Positions 8,854 to 17,999 are shown, counted from the first letter of the stretch. The stretch is 19,705 nt of DNA from Pinguiococcus pyrenoidosus (GCA_019677205.1 JAAMXY010001870.1:1-19705); one strand, 5' to 3'. Program-made: numbers and translations. Notes: generated from the sequence alone by a model not told the origin.

Positions 8854-10232
8854 ATGTCGATGTTTACGGAAGAGGTGAACGCGAAGTTGGACATGCCCCT
8901 GGACGCCATCATCAACGCCAGAGACGCGTCGCCGGAAGACATGGACCTGAACTTGAACGCTGCGGCTGCTCCGGAAGCGCAGGCCAACCGCCGCGTCTAC
9001 GTGGGCAACCTGAGCTTCCAGACCTCCTGGCAGGAGCTCAAGGACCACATGCGTCAGGTGCGTGCCCGAAGGAGCGCGCGTGCAGCGCGGAAGGAAGAGG
9101 CGGCGCCAGGCGCTCAGGGACCACACCCACTTGAGGTTCTCACGGGAAAGCCTTCGCGGACCAGGCCGGAGAGGTGGTGCACGCCACGGTGCTCCAAGGA
9201 GCGGATGGACGTAGCAAGGGCTGTGGACTGGTGGAGTTTTCCACGGCGGGTAAGGAGCTCGTTGCATTGCGGCGGGAGCGGCGGCGGGAGCACTAATCTT
9301 TTTGCGCTTCGTTTGTTTGGCTATGGAACTGAACCACGTTCGCGGAACGAAGAGGCGGCACAGAATGCCATCACCAGCCTGTACGACTCGGAGCTCAACG
9401 GCCGCGCCATCTTCGTGCGGGAGGATCGTGAGCGCAACTCGTCCATGGGGAACTCGCGCGGCTTCGGAGGCGGCGGCGCCGGCGGCCCCGGCGGCCCCGG
9501 CGCCGGCGGATCGGGGGGCTTCCATGGCTTCGCAGGCAACGGGGGCAACGCCGGCAGGGGCGGCACGCAGGCACGGCGCGTGTACGTCGGCAATCTCCCC
9601 TGGGGCGTGGCGTGGCAGGACCTGAAGGATCACATGCGCCAGTGCGGCGAAGTGGTGCATGCGGACGTGCTCACGGGACCGGACGGCAGGAGCAAGGGCT
9701 GCGGCATCGTGGAGTATGCAACCGAAGAGGAGGCCAAGGCGGCGATTGCACAACTGAGCGACTCCGTGCTGAAGGGCCGGACCATCTTCGTGCGCGAAGA
9801 CCGCGAGAGCGGCAGCGGGCCCCGCGGACCCCCCAAGCCGGCCATGAACATGTACAACAACGGCGGCAACGGCGGCGGCAACATGATGACGGGCGTCGAC
9901 GGTGGCATGGGATCCGGCTTCGCCCCACAGCAGGTGTCCAGCGGTGCCGTGGGCACGCGCGTCTTCGTTGGCAACTTGAGCTGGGACGTGACTTGGCAAG
10001 ACCTCAAGGACTCCATGAGAAGCGTGGGAAACGTGCTCCGCGCGGACATTCTCATTGCCCCCAATGGGAAATCAAAGGGATGCGGCATTGTGGAGTTCGA
10101 GACGCCCGACGAGGCCCAGCGGGCGATCCAGACGATGACTGACTTCGTGCTCAAAGGAAGACCGATATTCGTGAGAGAAGACAGGGAGGCTGGTGGCCCA
10201 AATCCCGGATACTTCAACAACGGCGGCGCTGG

Positions 10233-10264
<32 letters not shown>

Positions 10265-10578
10265 GAGGCTTTGACAGCAACACGGACGGCAGCGGCATGG
10301 ACTACAGCAACGGTGGACAAGCGTCAGACCGAGCAGGCCGCCAGCTCTTCGTTGGTAACCTGAGCTGGGGAACGAACTGGCAGCGATTGAAGGATCATTT
10401 CCGCACGATGGGCGAGGTCGAGTACGTGGAGGTGGCGACCGAGCCGAGGGGACGAAGCAAAGGCTTCGGCACCGTCCGCTTCTCCACGACGGAAGAAGCT
10501 GCCGCGGCGATCGCTTCGCTGAATGATTCAGAGCTCGATGGGCGTCAGATCACCGTCCGGTTGGACAGCTATGCGTAG
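8854..10578 (+). CDS. Four-RRM, glycine-rich RNA-binding protein (Gbp2-like)
   Basis: Predicted exons are 8854-9057, 9165-9249 and 9353-10578, giving 504 residues. The two introns (107 and 103 nt, GT-AG) interrupt RRM1. Splicing them gives RRM1 the same spacing as the other three (DHMRQ-AGEVVHATV, then VEFSTA-EAAQNAI). RRMs lie at about 46-123, 172-248, 299-375 and 426-504, each with an RNP2-like VYVGNL/VFVGNL/LFVGNL and an RNP1-like GRSKGCGIVEF or GRSKGFGTVRF. RRM1-3 end in FVREDRE; RRM4 ends in ITVRLDSYA. The linkers are Gly-rich, one with an uninterrupted Gly run before RRM4. The WQDLKDHMR and VREDRE signatures resemble the Gbp2/Hrb1/hnRNP-M type, whose members bind mRNA and G-rich nucleic acid and act in the nucleus and in mRNA export. 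That role is inferred. Three near-identical RRMs suggest internal duplication. Confidence 0.93.
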
Positions 10579-10999
10579 GACGCAGCCGAGCAGCAGCGAT
10601 CGATCTTGGCTGGGCAGGATCTCCGTGAGGACCGCGGACGTTCTAGACTCGTGACGGATCTGGGGAGGGCGGGGCATTGGAAGGTAGCGCATCGACGAAG
10701 TTGGTGGAGCAGCAACGCGTATGGTAGCAAGTTTTGAGTTCGTGGAGTTACGCGAGGCCATCACGAGCCGCTCGCATCGCCGGAGGAAGATGACGACGTC
10801 GTTCCAGTGGCATGCAGAGACGTAGGGCAGGTGCCTGTCGAGCGCTGAAGTGTCCCCAAAGCATTGTTCAAGCATATTCTTTTCTCCTAAGCTGTCACTG
10901 TTTGAGTCTTCGAAACGCGCGATTCTCTGGAAACAGCTCGAAGCGACTCGGGCCGCAAAGCCGCGGATGGAGAAGACGCTCAAGTCGCACCTCGCCTGG
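10579..10999. other. Tail-to-tail intergenic region
   Basis: This gap separates the RRM stop (+) from the dehydrogenase stop (-). I see only short shadow frames, one ATTGG (10676-10680) and no clear poly(A) hexamer. It must hold both 3' untranslated regions. Confidence 0.5.
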
Positions 11000-12434
11000 C
11001 TAAGTAAGACTGATCAAGACTTTTCCCCTCGTCCGTCCACTCTGGATGTGTTCGAAAGCCTCCTTGTACTCGCGAAGCTGATAAACCCGATCAATGATCG
11101 GCTTGATGCGCCCTTCGTCGACCCACCGTGCAATCTGCTCAAGGTTGAGCTGATTCGGCGTCACCGAAACGACGTGATACCGGATGCTGCTGCTATCAAA
11201 GAGGTTCTGCAGTCGATGCTTCCACTTCTTGATCATAGGGTCGACTATTGCACCTACGTGGCACAGGAGAAGAGAGAAACGCTTAGCGTGCGCTCCCCAG
11301 AAGACTCTTCGGGGGCTGGTCAGTTGGATTCTACCTCCGGAAAGCTCATACGTATTCGGGGCCCAGTCGGAGCTCAAGATATTCACATAATGGCCGCCTG
11401 GGCGGAGGACGCCGCTCTCGAGCGTCTTTGCCTCGTAGAGGAAAGACATTGGATCGAGCACGACGTCCACCTCGCCGATCGCGTCCTTGAACTGCTCGGC
11501 GGAGGCATCCTTGAGGTTCACCTTGTTGTAGTCAATCACCCTAGTGGCCCCAAGCCCCCGGAGAAAGTCCGCCTTGCTGGAGGACGCTGTGGCCACCACG
11601 TGAGTAAATCCCAGCACGTTCTTGGCATACTGGATAGCGAAGGTGCCGACGCCGCCGCCACCAGCTTGAATGAGGATGCCCTTGTTTGGTCGGGTCTTGG
11701 TCACCTTCGTCATGGACTGCATCACTGCTTGCCCCACAAGCGGTAATGCAGCCGCCTTAAGGAGAGAATTGGGAGGAGGGGGGAGGGGGGGGGAAGGGAA
11801 TTCCCTGATCAGAGGCGAAGCACTGAGCTACCGGTGAGAAGACCGAGGCCAGGATACCTGCTCCAGGGGGATGCTAGTGGGGGCCCTGGCGAAGACGCTC
11901 TCATGCGCGACCACATACTCGGCCAGACTTCCCCACTGGGATCCCAAGGTAGGGAGCATACCGAAGACCTTGTCCCCCACGGAGAAGCTGGAGCCCCGGG
12001 ACACTTGCACAACTTCTCCCGCCAGATCCAGCGCGGGGATCTTCGGCTTCGGCGCGACGGCCTCTTTCTCTTTGCTGCGCCGGATCTTAAAGTCAATTGG
12101 ATTTAGCGACGCCGTTGCCACTTTCACCTTGATCTGCAGAGGCAAAAAAACGAGTTTTCCATCAATTTCGCATGCGACAGACACTTCCGAACTTCGGCGT
12201 TCAGCTGCGTACCATTCCTGACTCCATTTTGGGCGCCGGGATCGAGCCCAGCGTCAGCACATCAACGTCTCCGTGCTCGGTGTAGTACACAGCTCGCATC
12301 GTCGCGTCGCGGTCCACCGCGGCGGACTTGAAACGCATCGGCGCAGTCAGGAGCCACACTTCATGCGCCAGTATCCCCACGGTTGCCAGGAACAGCACCG
12401 CCAATGGCGGCCCAAAGCGCAGATTCTGGACCAT
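11000..12434 (-). CDS. Membrane-anchored MDR oxidoreductase, quinone-oxidoreductase-like (three exons)
   Basis: Predicted exons are 12434-12213, 12133-11858 and 11755-11000, giving 417 residues. Both introns are GT-AG (79 and 102 nt) and their removal restores conserved joins: APKMESGM-IKVKVATASLNPIDFK and SIPLEQ-AAALPLVGQAVMQSM. The enzyme belongs to the medium-chain dehydrogenase/reductase superfamily. It has the GroES-like N-terminal part (LDLAGEVVQV, VGDKVFGML), then the Rossmann nucleotide loop AGGGGVG (about 197-203), and ends with IKPIIDRVYQLREYKEAFEHI and GKVLISLT. No zinc-ligand cysteines are evident, so it is probably a zinc-less NAD(P)H-dependent quinone/enone reductase. Residues about 9-31 form a hydrophobic segment ahead of the catalytic domain, a signal anchor or cleavable leader, which is not usual for soluble members. 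An upstream in-frame ATG at 12575 would add 47 residues; I prefer 12434 because it puts the hydrophobic segment near the N-terminus. Confidence 0.88.
11771..11798 (+). other. G-run with G-quadruplex pattern in an intron
   Basis: Four runs of three or more G (11771-11773, 11778-11783, 11785-11793, 11796-11798) are separated by 4, 1 and 2 bases. On the coding (minus) strand of the dehydrogenase gene this is the C-rich tract just before the AG at 11757-11756, so it may serve simply as a polypyrimidine tract. The pattern also fits a quadruplex in the plus strand. Confidence 0.6.
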
Positions 12435-13466
12435 CCTCGCTTCCCAGTCCTTCCCAATAGCTATGTCGCGCCGGTGGTTCAGAAGTGGCCCTCCGTAGGC
12501 CTCCGCAGGAGCGGAAAAGGCGGCGGAAGAGGCGCAGAAGTTCGGCAAAGATCCGCAAATGTGACAGGCGGACATTGTATGGTGAACTGGTTCTCGCCAT
12601 CCGAACGAATATCAGATCGAGACGCCAACAAGATCGAAGATGGTCGAATGCTGAATGCTGCAACCGCAGAAGCGCGCTTCGCGTTGGTGAGTTGATGAGC
12701 CGCTTGGACCACGCGACATTCCGAAGCGGCGATTGATTCCTTGAGTTCTTCCGCAATTTCGCGAATCTTTGACGTGCTCTTGCTCGACGCTTGCAGCGTC
12801 CGTTCGAATGCCGCCTCGTTGTTCTGCAAGCTTGCAACTCCCCCAGTACATGTACTCCTTGTCGGAGTCGCGCGGTGGAAGGGCGAAATCGCCGCGATCG
12901 AAGACACGGTTGGCCGAGACAGCGCTGTAAAAATTCGGAGGATGTTTTATCGCATGCGTCATTCCCGTGACCCTCGTTCCGCAATCCAGGTCATTCCCCT
13001 CTGGGCCAATCCCGTGGGCCGCCGCTTGACTCCCAGCCGGGAACGACAGTCCTGGCCTTGTTCTTTTGCATACAGGTTCAGACCTTGCCCAATGGTGTTC
13101 TGCTGTAGAGGAGTCGCAACGTCGCCACGCGAGTCGAAGCCGGAGCGGAGCCAATGGAAAGCGGATCCGGATGGACCAGGGATGGAGTCCGCTCATTTTT
13201 TATCGAAGATGAGACCACATCTCCTACAACCGGCAAATAGATGTCCGTTCAGCGGTACCCCCGCCTCGCCCCTGGCAGTGTACGGCGCAGCAAGGCCGTC
13301 GGGAACCTACTTTGCGACCCAGGATCCCAGCAGACGGCCCAGCTTCCTCCCCGGCCCAGCGGAGCGTAACAGGTGAAGAGTCGCTGGTGTGGATCCGCGG
13401 TCTCTCCCTTCCGAAGTCGGAGCGCCACCGGTCCTCTCAGACGCTGTGCGCCCTCTGTGGTCACGG
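12435..13466. promoter_or_regulatory. Head-to-head promoter region (dehydrogenase / GT49)
   Basis: About 1 kb separates the two divergent starts. CCAAT pentamers occur at 12454-12458, 13006-13010, 13089-13093 and 13151-13155; the last three are about 310-460 bases before the GT49 ATG. The minus strand of about 12612-12840 encodes an open amphipathic, helix-like stretch that I could not join into a gene (see findings). The rest shows only short frames. Confidence 0.4.
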
Positions 13467-14549
13467 ATGTCTTTCTGGAAGGCCGGTGTCACTGCCAGCT
13501 GCCTCGTGCTTGCGCTAGGCAATGGCGAGCTGTCCGAGGCGGCTGGCAGACGCCTGCGCGGTAGAACTGTGCAGCGCGAGGCTGCCACCGGCGTCGAGCC
13601 GGCCGACTTCGACATCACCCTAGTGACGGTGGCCAGCCTGAACCGCATGCCAATGCTGGAGCTGCTCGTTAGCCGCTGGAGCGGCCCCATGGTGGCGGTG
13701 ATGTACTCGGCGGAGGAGCTGCGAGGCACGAAGCCCTGGTGGCAGCTGCGCCTGGAGAGTCTCAAGCCGAGCTTGCAAGTGCAGCGAGTTTCCACCGATG
13801 TGGGCGGCTCCCTCGACGACTTGCAGGTGAACGCGCTGCGCAACACCGGCATCAAGATGGTGACCACGAGCCACATGCTGCTGGTGGACGTGGATTTCAT
13901 GCCCAACCCCGGCGCGTACGAGCAGGGTCTGCACCACATGCGGGCCTTTCCCGAGCTGTTTTCTCAGCCCAAGACCGCGTTCGTGGTGCCCGCCTTCCAG
14001 ATCAGCGCTGTGTGTGTGGACGACTTTCCGCAGTGCGTTCAGCAGTTCCGAGCGCTGCTGCCCAGCGACAAGGAGGACTGCCGCCGGAAGATGGACGCCG
14101 GCGTGGTGAAGCAGCAGGGCTCCAACCCCGCCGCGCACTCCACCACGGGGTATGAAGAGTGGTTCCTGCAGGGACCCGATGAGCTGCGCAAGGTGCCGTG
14201 CTTGCGCTCGGTGAAGTACGAGCCGTACTTCATCAACATGGTGAGTCCCGATCTGCCCTACTTCGACGAGCGCTTCACGGGCTACGGCAAGAATAAGGTG
14301 CAGTGGGACACGCACCTGCGGTACCTGGGCTTTGAGCTCTACGTGCTGCCGGACGTGTTCATCACGCACATGCCGCATCGGCATTCGCTGGCCCGCAGCG
14401 TCTGGCAGGAGGGGAGCCACCGCAAGAGCATGGACGAGCAGTTTTGGAGCTTCCTTGAGGAGCTGCACGACGCCATCGTCGGCAACTCCTGGCTGCCGCA
14501 GAAGAAGCTTCATCTCTGCGATAGCGTCACATCTAAGCTCGTTGTGTAG
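13467..14549 (+). CDS. GT49 family glycosyltransferase (LARGE/B4GAT1-type)
   Basis: Single exon of 360 residues from the first in-frame ATG (13467); an upstream GTG extension is not used. The N-terminus (WKAGVTASCLVLALG) is a hydrophobic signal peptide or signal anchor. Family marks are VTVASLNRMPMLELLVSRW with GPMVAVMY (from about 53), NALRNTGIKMVTTSHMLL, the metal/nucleotide-sugar DVD motif (141-143, LLVDVDFMPN), FVVPAFQ, YEPYFINM, YFDERFTGYGKNKVQW and THMPHRHS (about 300-308). This is the fold of the C-terminal LARGE domain and of B4GAT1, inverting Golgi enzymes that transfer glucuronic acid or GlcNAc from UDP-sugars. The protein has only this one catalytic domain, with no GT8 partner. Golgi-lumen location is inferred from the leader; donor and acceptor cannot be read. 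Downstream DNA converges on the minus-strand genes. Confidence 0.88.
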   Translation: MSFWKAGVTASCLVLALGNGELSEAAGRRLRGRTVQREAATGVEPADFDITLVTVASLNRMPMLELLVSRWSGPMVAVMYSAEELRGTKPWWQLRLESLKPSLQVQRVSTDVGGSLDDLQVNALRNTGIKMVTTSHMLLVDVDFMPNPGAYEQGLHHMRAFPELFSQPKTAFVVPAFQISAVCVDDFPQCVQQFRALLPSDKEDCRRKMDAGVVKQQGSNPAAHSTTGYEEWFLQGPDELRKVPCLRSVKYEPYFINMVSPDLPYFDERFTGYGKNKVQWDTHLRYLGFELYVLPDVFITHMPHRHSLARSVWQEGSHRKSMDEQFWSFLEELHDAIVGNSWLPQKKLHLCDSVTSKLVV

Positions 14550-15166
14550 ACGGGCGTTTTGTAGTTTTTGAGGAGAGAGGAGTGGGAGACAAAGGCAACG
14601 AGAGAGGCCAGGTGACTTCCTCGCGGCTTCCGTGGCATGCAGATTGTAGAGGCCGAAGATCCAATCAACACCGGGGCGAAAGTTCTGTACACCAGCAGGA
14701 ACAAAAAGAAGCTGGTCCGCCATCTAGGAATGCTACGGTCGTCGCCGAGTGGGGAAAGCTTGCTCGGCGAACGAGTAGTCTTGGGTTAGCCGCGGTACTC
14801 GTTGAGGGATCTCTTGTGCTGAGGAGGGATCTCTTGTGCTGCAGCTTTGCGAAATGGATCAGGGCCTGATGAGAAGGACAAGTCAGATTGCTGAGACGAA
14901 AAGCATTTCGACGTGTTTGTCCAGGTATCCGTCAACATACGCGGTCCAGCATGTTTCCAGAACGCACTCCCACCACGCCTGCGGCACAGATGCAGCTCTT
15001 TCCAATCGCATCCAGAGAAAATTGAAGAGAGATGAGATTGGAATCTCAAGGCGTTGTCATGTTCGGATACTTGACATCTATAACTTGGGGAAGGCGCGGT
15101 GAAGGCGTTCTCCCTCCACTTCTGCCAGATGTACTCGTCTAGCGCGCCTTGCCTTCGCTTCCTCTC
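14550..15166. other. Tail-to-tail intergenic region with a short tandem duplication
   Basis: This region lies between the GT49 stop and the doubtful small minus-strand gene. It contains a 20-bp direct duplication (14804-14843) and three CCAAT/ATTGG pentamers (14661, 15002, 15037). Open frames on both strands are short, with no family resemblance, and no gene was recognised. Confidence 0.4.
14804..14843. repeat. 20-bp tandem duplication
   Basis: GAGGGATCTCTTGTGCTG occurs at 14804-14821 and again at 14824-14841, giving a period of 20 with identical 18-base cores. It looks like a recent local duplication in noncoding DNA. Confidence 0.85.
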
Positions 15167-15406
15167 TCAATCTCTAGCCTTCTGAGCGCGCCGCAGCTCT
15201 TTGATCTCTTCACCGCAGTTCTTAGTGGCTCTTGATTGGCGGTCCAACTCGGCCAAAAGGTTCGTGATCACGTTCCGCAGCTCTTTGGGATCATCTCTGT
15301 CAACGGCACTCACTTGTTTCGAAGGCTTTTCGACGCCACCTTGTTGATCCTCAGACAAACCATTCGTTGTACCACTTCCATTCGATTGCCTGACTTCGGC
15401 AGCCAT
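15167..15406 (-). CDS. Possible small hydrophilic protein
   Basis: Open frame of 79 residues from the first ATG (15406, MAAEVRQSNGSGTTNG) to the stop at 15167. It is strongly hydrophilic. The C-terminal half (ELRNVITNLLAELDRQSR, then EEIKELRRAQKARD) has an amphipathic, coiled-coil-like pattern; the N-terminal half is Ser/Gly/Gln-rich and probably disordered. The start is only 156 bases after the predicted stop of the sulfotransferase-like gene on the same strand, so it could instead lie in that gene's 3' region. I do not recognise it. The helix-like composition is the only support beyond the open frame. Confidence 0.35.
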   Translation of the reverse strand: MAAEVRQSNGSGTTNGLSEDQQGGVEKPSKQVSAVDRDDPKELRNVITNLLAELDRQSRATKNCGEEIKELRRAQKARD

Positions 15407-15521
15407 TGCGCTTTGCTGGCTTTCGCACGCACGCAAAGAGACGGTCGCAACGGGAAAATGGCCCGGTCCATTGCTTCGAGCTTTCGGCTTTCGATACTCT
15501 CTCAAATTGCATCAACCTGCT

Positions 15522-15584
15522 CTGCAAAATATGTCTAGCGCAGCAGCACTGCAAAATATGTCTAGCGCGGAGTGCTGCTGCGCT
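15522..15584. repeat. 27-bp tandem duplication overlapping a 14-bp inverted repeat
   Basis: CTGCAAAATATGTCTAGCGC occurs at 15522-15541 and 15549-15568 (period 27). Overlapping this, AGCGCAGCAGCACT (15537-15550) and AGTGCTGCTGCGCT (15571-15584) are exact reverse complements with 20 bases between them. The block covers the predicted stop codon (15564-15562) of the sulfotransferase-like gene; the second copy carries an in-frame TAG 27 bases further on. Confidence 0.85.
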
Positions 15585-17235
15585 CGGATTCGCGCATCCA
15601 ATCCTCGAGCAGCTGCATAGGCACCTTTTCGCAGCACGGAGAAGGTGAGATGATCCGCTGCCGGTGAAGACTGGCCCGCGCGAAGCTCCCACCTGCGCTT
15701 TCACGATCGGATCTTCCTCAAGCTGCTGTTCTGGCGTCAGCGACTGCTCCCTTTCGACCAATCCAGGGAGTGCGTAAGAGGGTGGACGACGAGCTTGCGA
15801 GACAAATCACATGGCGCAAACGGTGCTTACCCATTCACCAATCCGGTCCAAAGGTCCACCTCAAAGTAGGAATCCCTCCCCATGTTGTCTGCCGCCAACT
15901 TTCTCACGTGGTCTCTGGCACAGGGAGCAAATCGGAACGAGTGAGTCTCCCATCCTCCCAGCTTCAAGCTTGCTTCAACGGAGATGATCCAGCGTCGAAC
16001 GAATCTGCAACGCACCGATAAAGATGGTACTCGTGGGCGAGCTCATCTTCTGGAAGGTCCGTCACAATCATGAGAGCATCTTGGAGAAGCACGCTCCGTC
16101 CGGCCGCGTCAATCTGGCGGAGCAACAAGTGAAGAAGTGGCCATCAGGGCCTCGCTACTTCTAAGCAAAGCGCCGCAGCGTCCGCGGACGGAAGGTTCTC
16201 TCACCGCATTCTGAACGCAACCCAGGATGCTTCCCAGACGCCCGACCTCGCCCACTGGCTCCCTGTCGAAGGCGCAGTCATACCCCTGTCTTGCCTAAAC
16301 CAGACGACACAAGCGATGCCGGACCTCGCCTACCTGCACAGTGGGACGACGGGGTGACCCTCGCGGCGTCTTTCGGCCCACGTGAGCGGATCTCTGTCCG
16401 TCATGATGAGCTTGATGCGCTGCTTTCCGTTCCAAGGCGTCAGCGTTCACACGCTTGGAAGCAGCAGCACAGCGCCTTACGAACCTCGTGCGGATGCATC
16501 TCGAAAATGTCGTCCAAAAGATAGGGATAAGGCGAATCGACCAGGCCTGCCGAGGCGGCAAGGGCGGCCATCGTGAGTTGCAGATGCTAGGACATCCCCC
16601 CCCAACCACACACACACACACACAAAAAATAAATAAAACATACACGCAAGACCAACGCTCACCTCTCACGCCTGAGTTGAGAATCTCCTGCAGGGTAGTC
16701 TTCATGCTTGCGATCCACTTCTCGCCGTCGCAGCCCGTGACCGCCGCGATGGAGGCAGTCTCATCATGCTTGGAGCGCCAATCCCGGCGCTTGTACCAGT
16801 CGAGACGCCTGTGCGGGTCCGGCAGATCCTTGGCAAAGAAGATTGAGAGCTTCTTCGGCTCTGCAGAATGAAAAAAAAAGATCGTGAAATTCCGCTCTCT
16901 TCTCGGCTGTCCGTCCATGTTGACGAAGGGCTCGCTTGGTGCGTCGCTGCCGCACCTACAGATATACAGAGCGCCGCGAGTTTCCATAGCGATACCACGC
17001 GCTCCTGCAATACTTCGACATGTTCAGGGACGAAATCGCAGCATTTGAGCCAGTGGCAGGCGGCGATGCCCACGTCCTCTTTGCACATCCTATCGAAAGG
17101 CGCATGGGTGGCGGACGTCCCTTGCCCGGCGGACACAAAGAGGCTCTCCGCCGCCTCCTGGGCGCTTGCGCTCTCGAAGTGTAGGCAGAGCAAGGCCAGG
17201 GCCGCGATTCGATGGACGGGCGCCGAGCTGTGCAT
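15562..17235 (-). CDS. Sulfotransferase-like protein (nine exons)
   Basis: Predicted minus-strand exons are 17235-16956, 16860-16670, 16586-16485, 16419-16334, 16289-16205, 16113-16016, 15914-15831, 15750-15693 and 15624-15562, giving 348 residues; phases match at every junction. A signal peptide (1 to about 25, ALALLCLHFESASA) is followed by SLFVSAGQGTSATHA (31-45), placed like a 5'-phosphosulfate-binding loop. Then come GLVDSPYPYLLDDIF, LIMTDRDPLTWAERRREGH (195-213, like the 3'-phosphate-binding segment of P-loop sulfotransferases), and HLYRDHVRKL with YFEVDLWTG. This series recalls algal proteins of the P-loop sulfotransferase superfamily, which use PAPS; activity and substrate are unknown. 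Weak points are the exon 1/2 junction (donor at 16995 with acceptor at 16859 is an alternative), a GTTCGT donor for intron 3, and a very short intron 4 (44 nt). Intron 2 contains a (CA)9 run. Confidence 0.65.
16607..16624. repeat. (CA)9 microsatellite
   Basis: Nine CA units are preceded by a C-run and followed by an A-rich stretch, inside intron 2 of the sulfotransferase-like gene (TG repeat on the coding strand). Confidence 0.9.
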
Positions 17236-17999
17236 GGTGAGCTCAGTTGGGACTGACGCAGAGGTTGGCGCGAAAGCTCCGGCTTCTCTCTATTGGTATT
17301 GGTGCTATACTGAGAAGCAACCTTTCACTCTACCATTAGGCAGGCGTTTGGCAACGTTGCGCGTGTTTCGTCTCGACGGTCTACGATCGGCATCGCTCTT
17401 TCTTCCTTCCTTGCACCGACAAGGCCGGGGAATATCCGAGAGGAGCCGTCGTCGGCGTAGGATCCGTCGGTAGACGCTCGCGTGAAGGACGAAGGAGGCA
17501 GCGCATCAGAGTGTCGATGGTGCACCGTTGCAACAGACTAGCGGTACAGTAAACGAAACGAAAGAACAAGAGTTGGGTTTGCTGTCTTATGGTCTTCTAG
17601 GCCAATTCAGCCGCTTCTTACACAACACTGAGCTCTGAAGACAAGCATCCCCCTTGATTGGTTCGGGGTCGCTGTGCAACCCTGTCAAAGTCCCTAGAAC
17701 GCAGAGATAAGGCTCCCCCCAGCTTTCCAGAGCACAGGTCCTGTTTTCTAGCAAGAATCCGGCAGAGGGCCCGGCCCGACCGTCGAAACGGCATTCCGGC
17801 TCGCCCTTTGACGCCGCGAAGGCGCTCCGTCCTGTTGTAAAGCGCCGCCTGCAGACTGAACTTTCGGGCGCCCTTCTCACTTTTCAGACAAGGGTGAATC
17901 CAGTCGAGAGCTTTCTCGGCACCAGCTGCATCCTGGCGCGGTGCGGCGGCACGCTGGGAATTCTGTCGTCGAGAGGGACATCGCTGAAGGCGGCTGGAG
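17236..17999. promoter_or_regulatory. Head-to-head promoter region (sulfotransferase-like / PDZ)
   Basis: About 760 bases separate the two divergent starts. Two adjacent ATTGG pentamers (17292-17296 and 17298-17302) read as CCAAT on the minus strand about 57-67 bases before the sulfotransferase-like ATG. A CCAAT (17602-17606) and an ATTGG (17657-17661) lie mid-region. No TATA-like box is evident and no gene was recognised. Confidence 0.45.

Noticed and set aside
8776-10298. Long His/Ala-rich and Pro-rich minus-strand frames opposite the RRM gene
   Set aside because: They are reverse readings of the RRM and glycine codons (poly-Gly reads as poly-Pro or poly-Ala).
11000-11746. Plus-strand frame of 298 residues (10850-11746) opposite the dehydrogenase
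   Set aside because: It is antisense to the Rossmann domain; the minus frame has the diagnostic motifs.
13620-14723. 367-residue minus-strand frame opposite GT49
   Set aside because: It is antisense of a well-conserved glycosyltransferase. No motif was recognised and it extends past the gene only by chance.
17587-17880. 97-residue minus frame in the sulfotransferase-like/PDZ intergenic region
   Set aside because: It has no composition bias, motif or splice context to support coding; it looks like a chance frame in GC-rich DNA.
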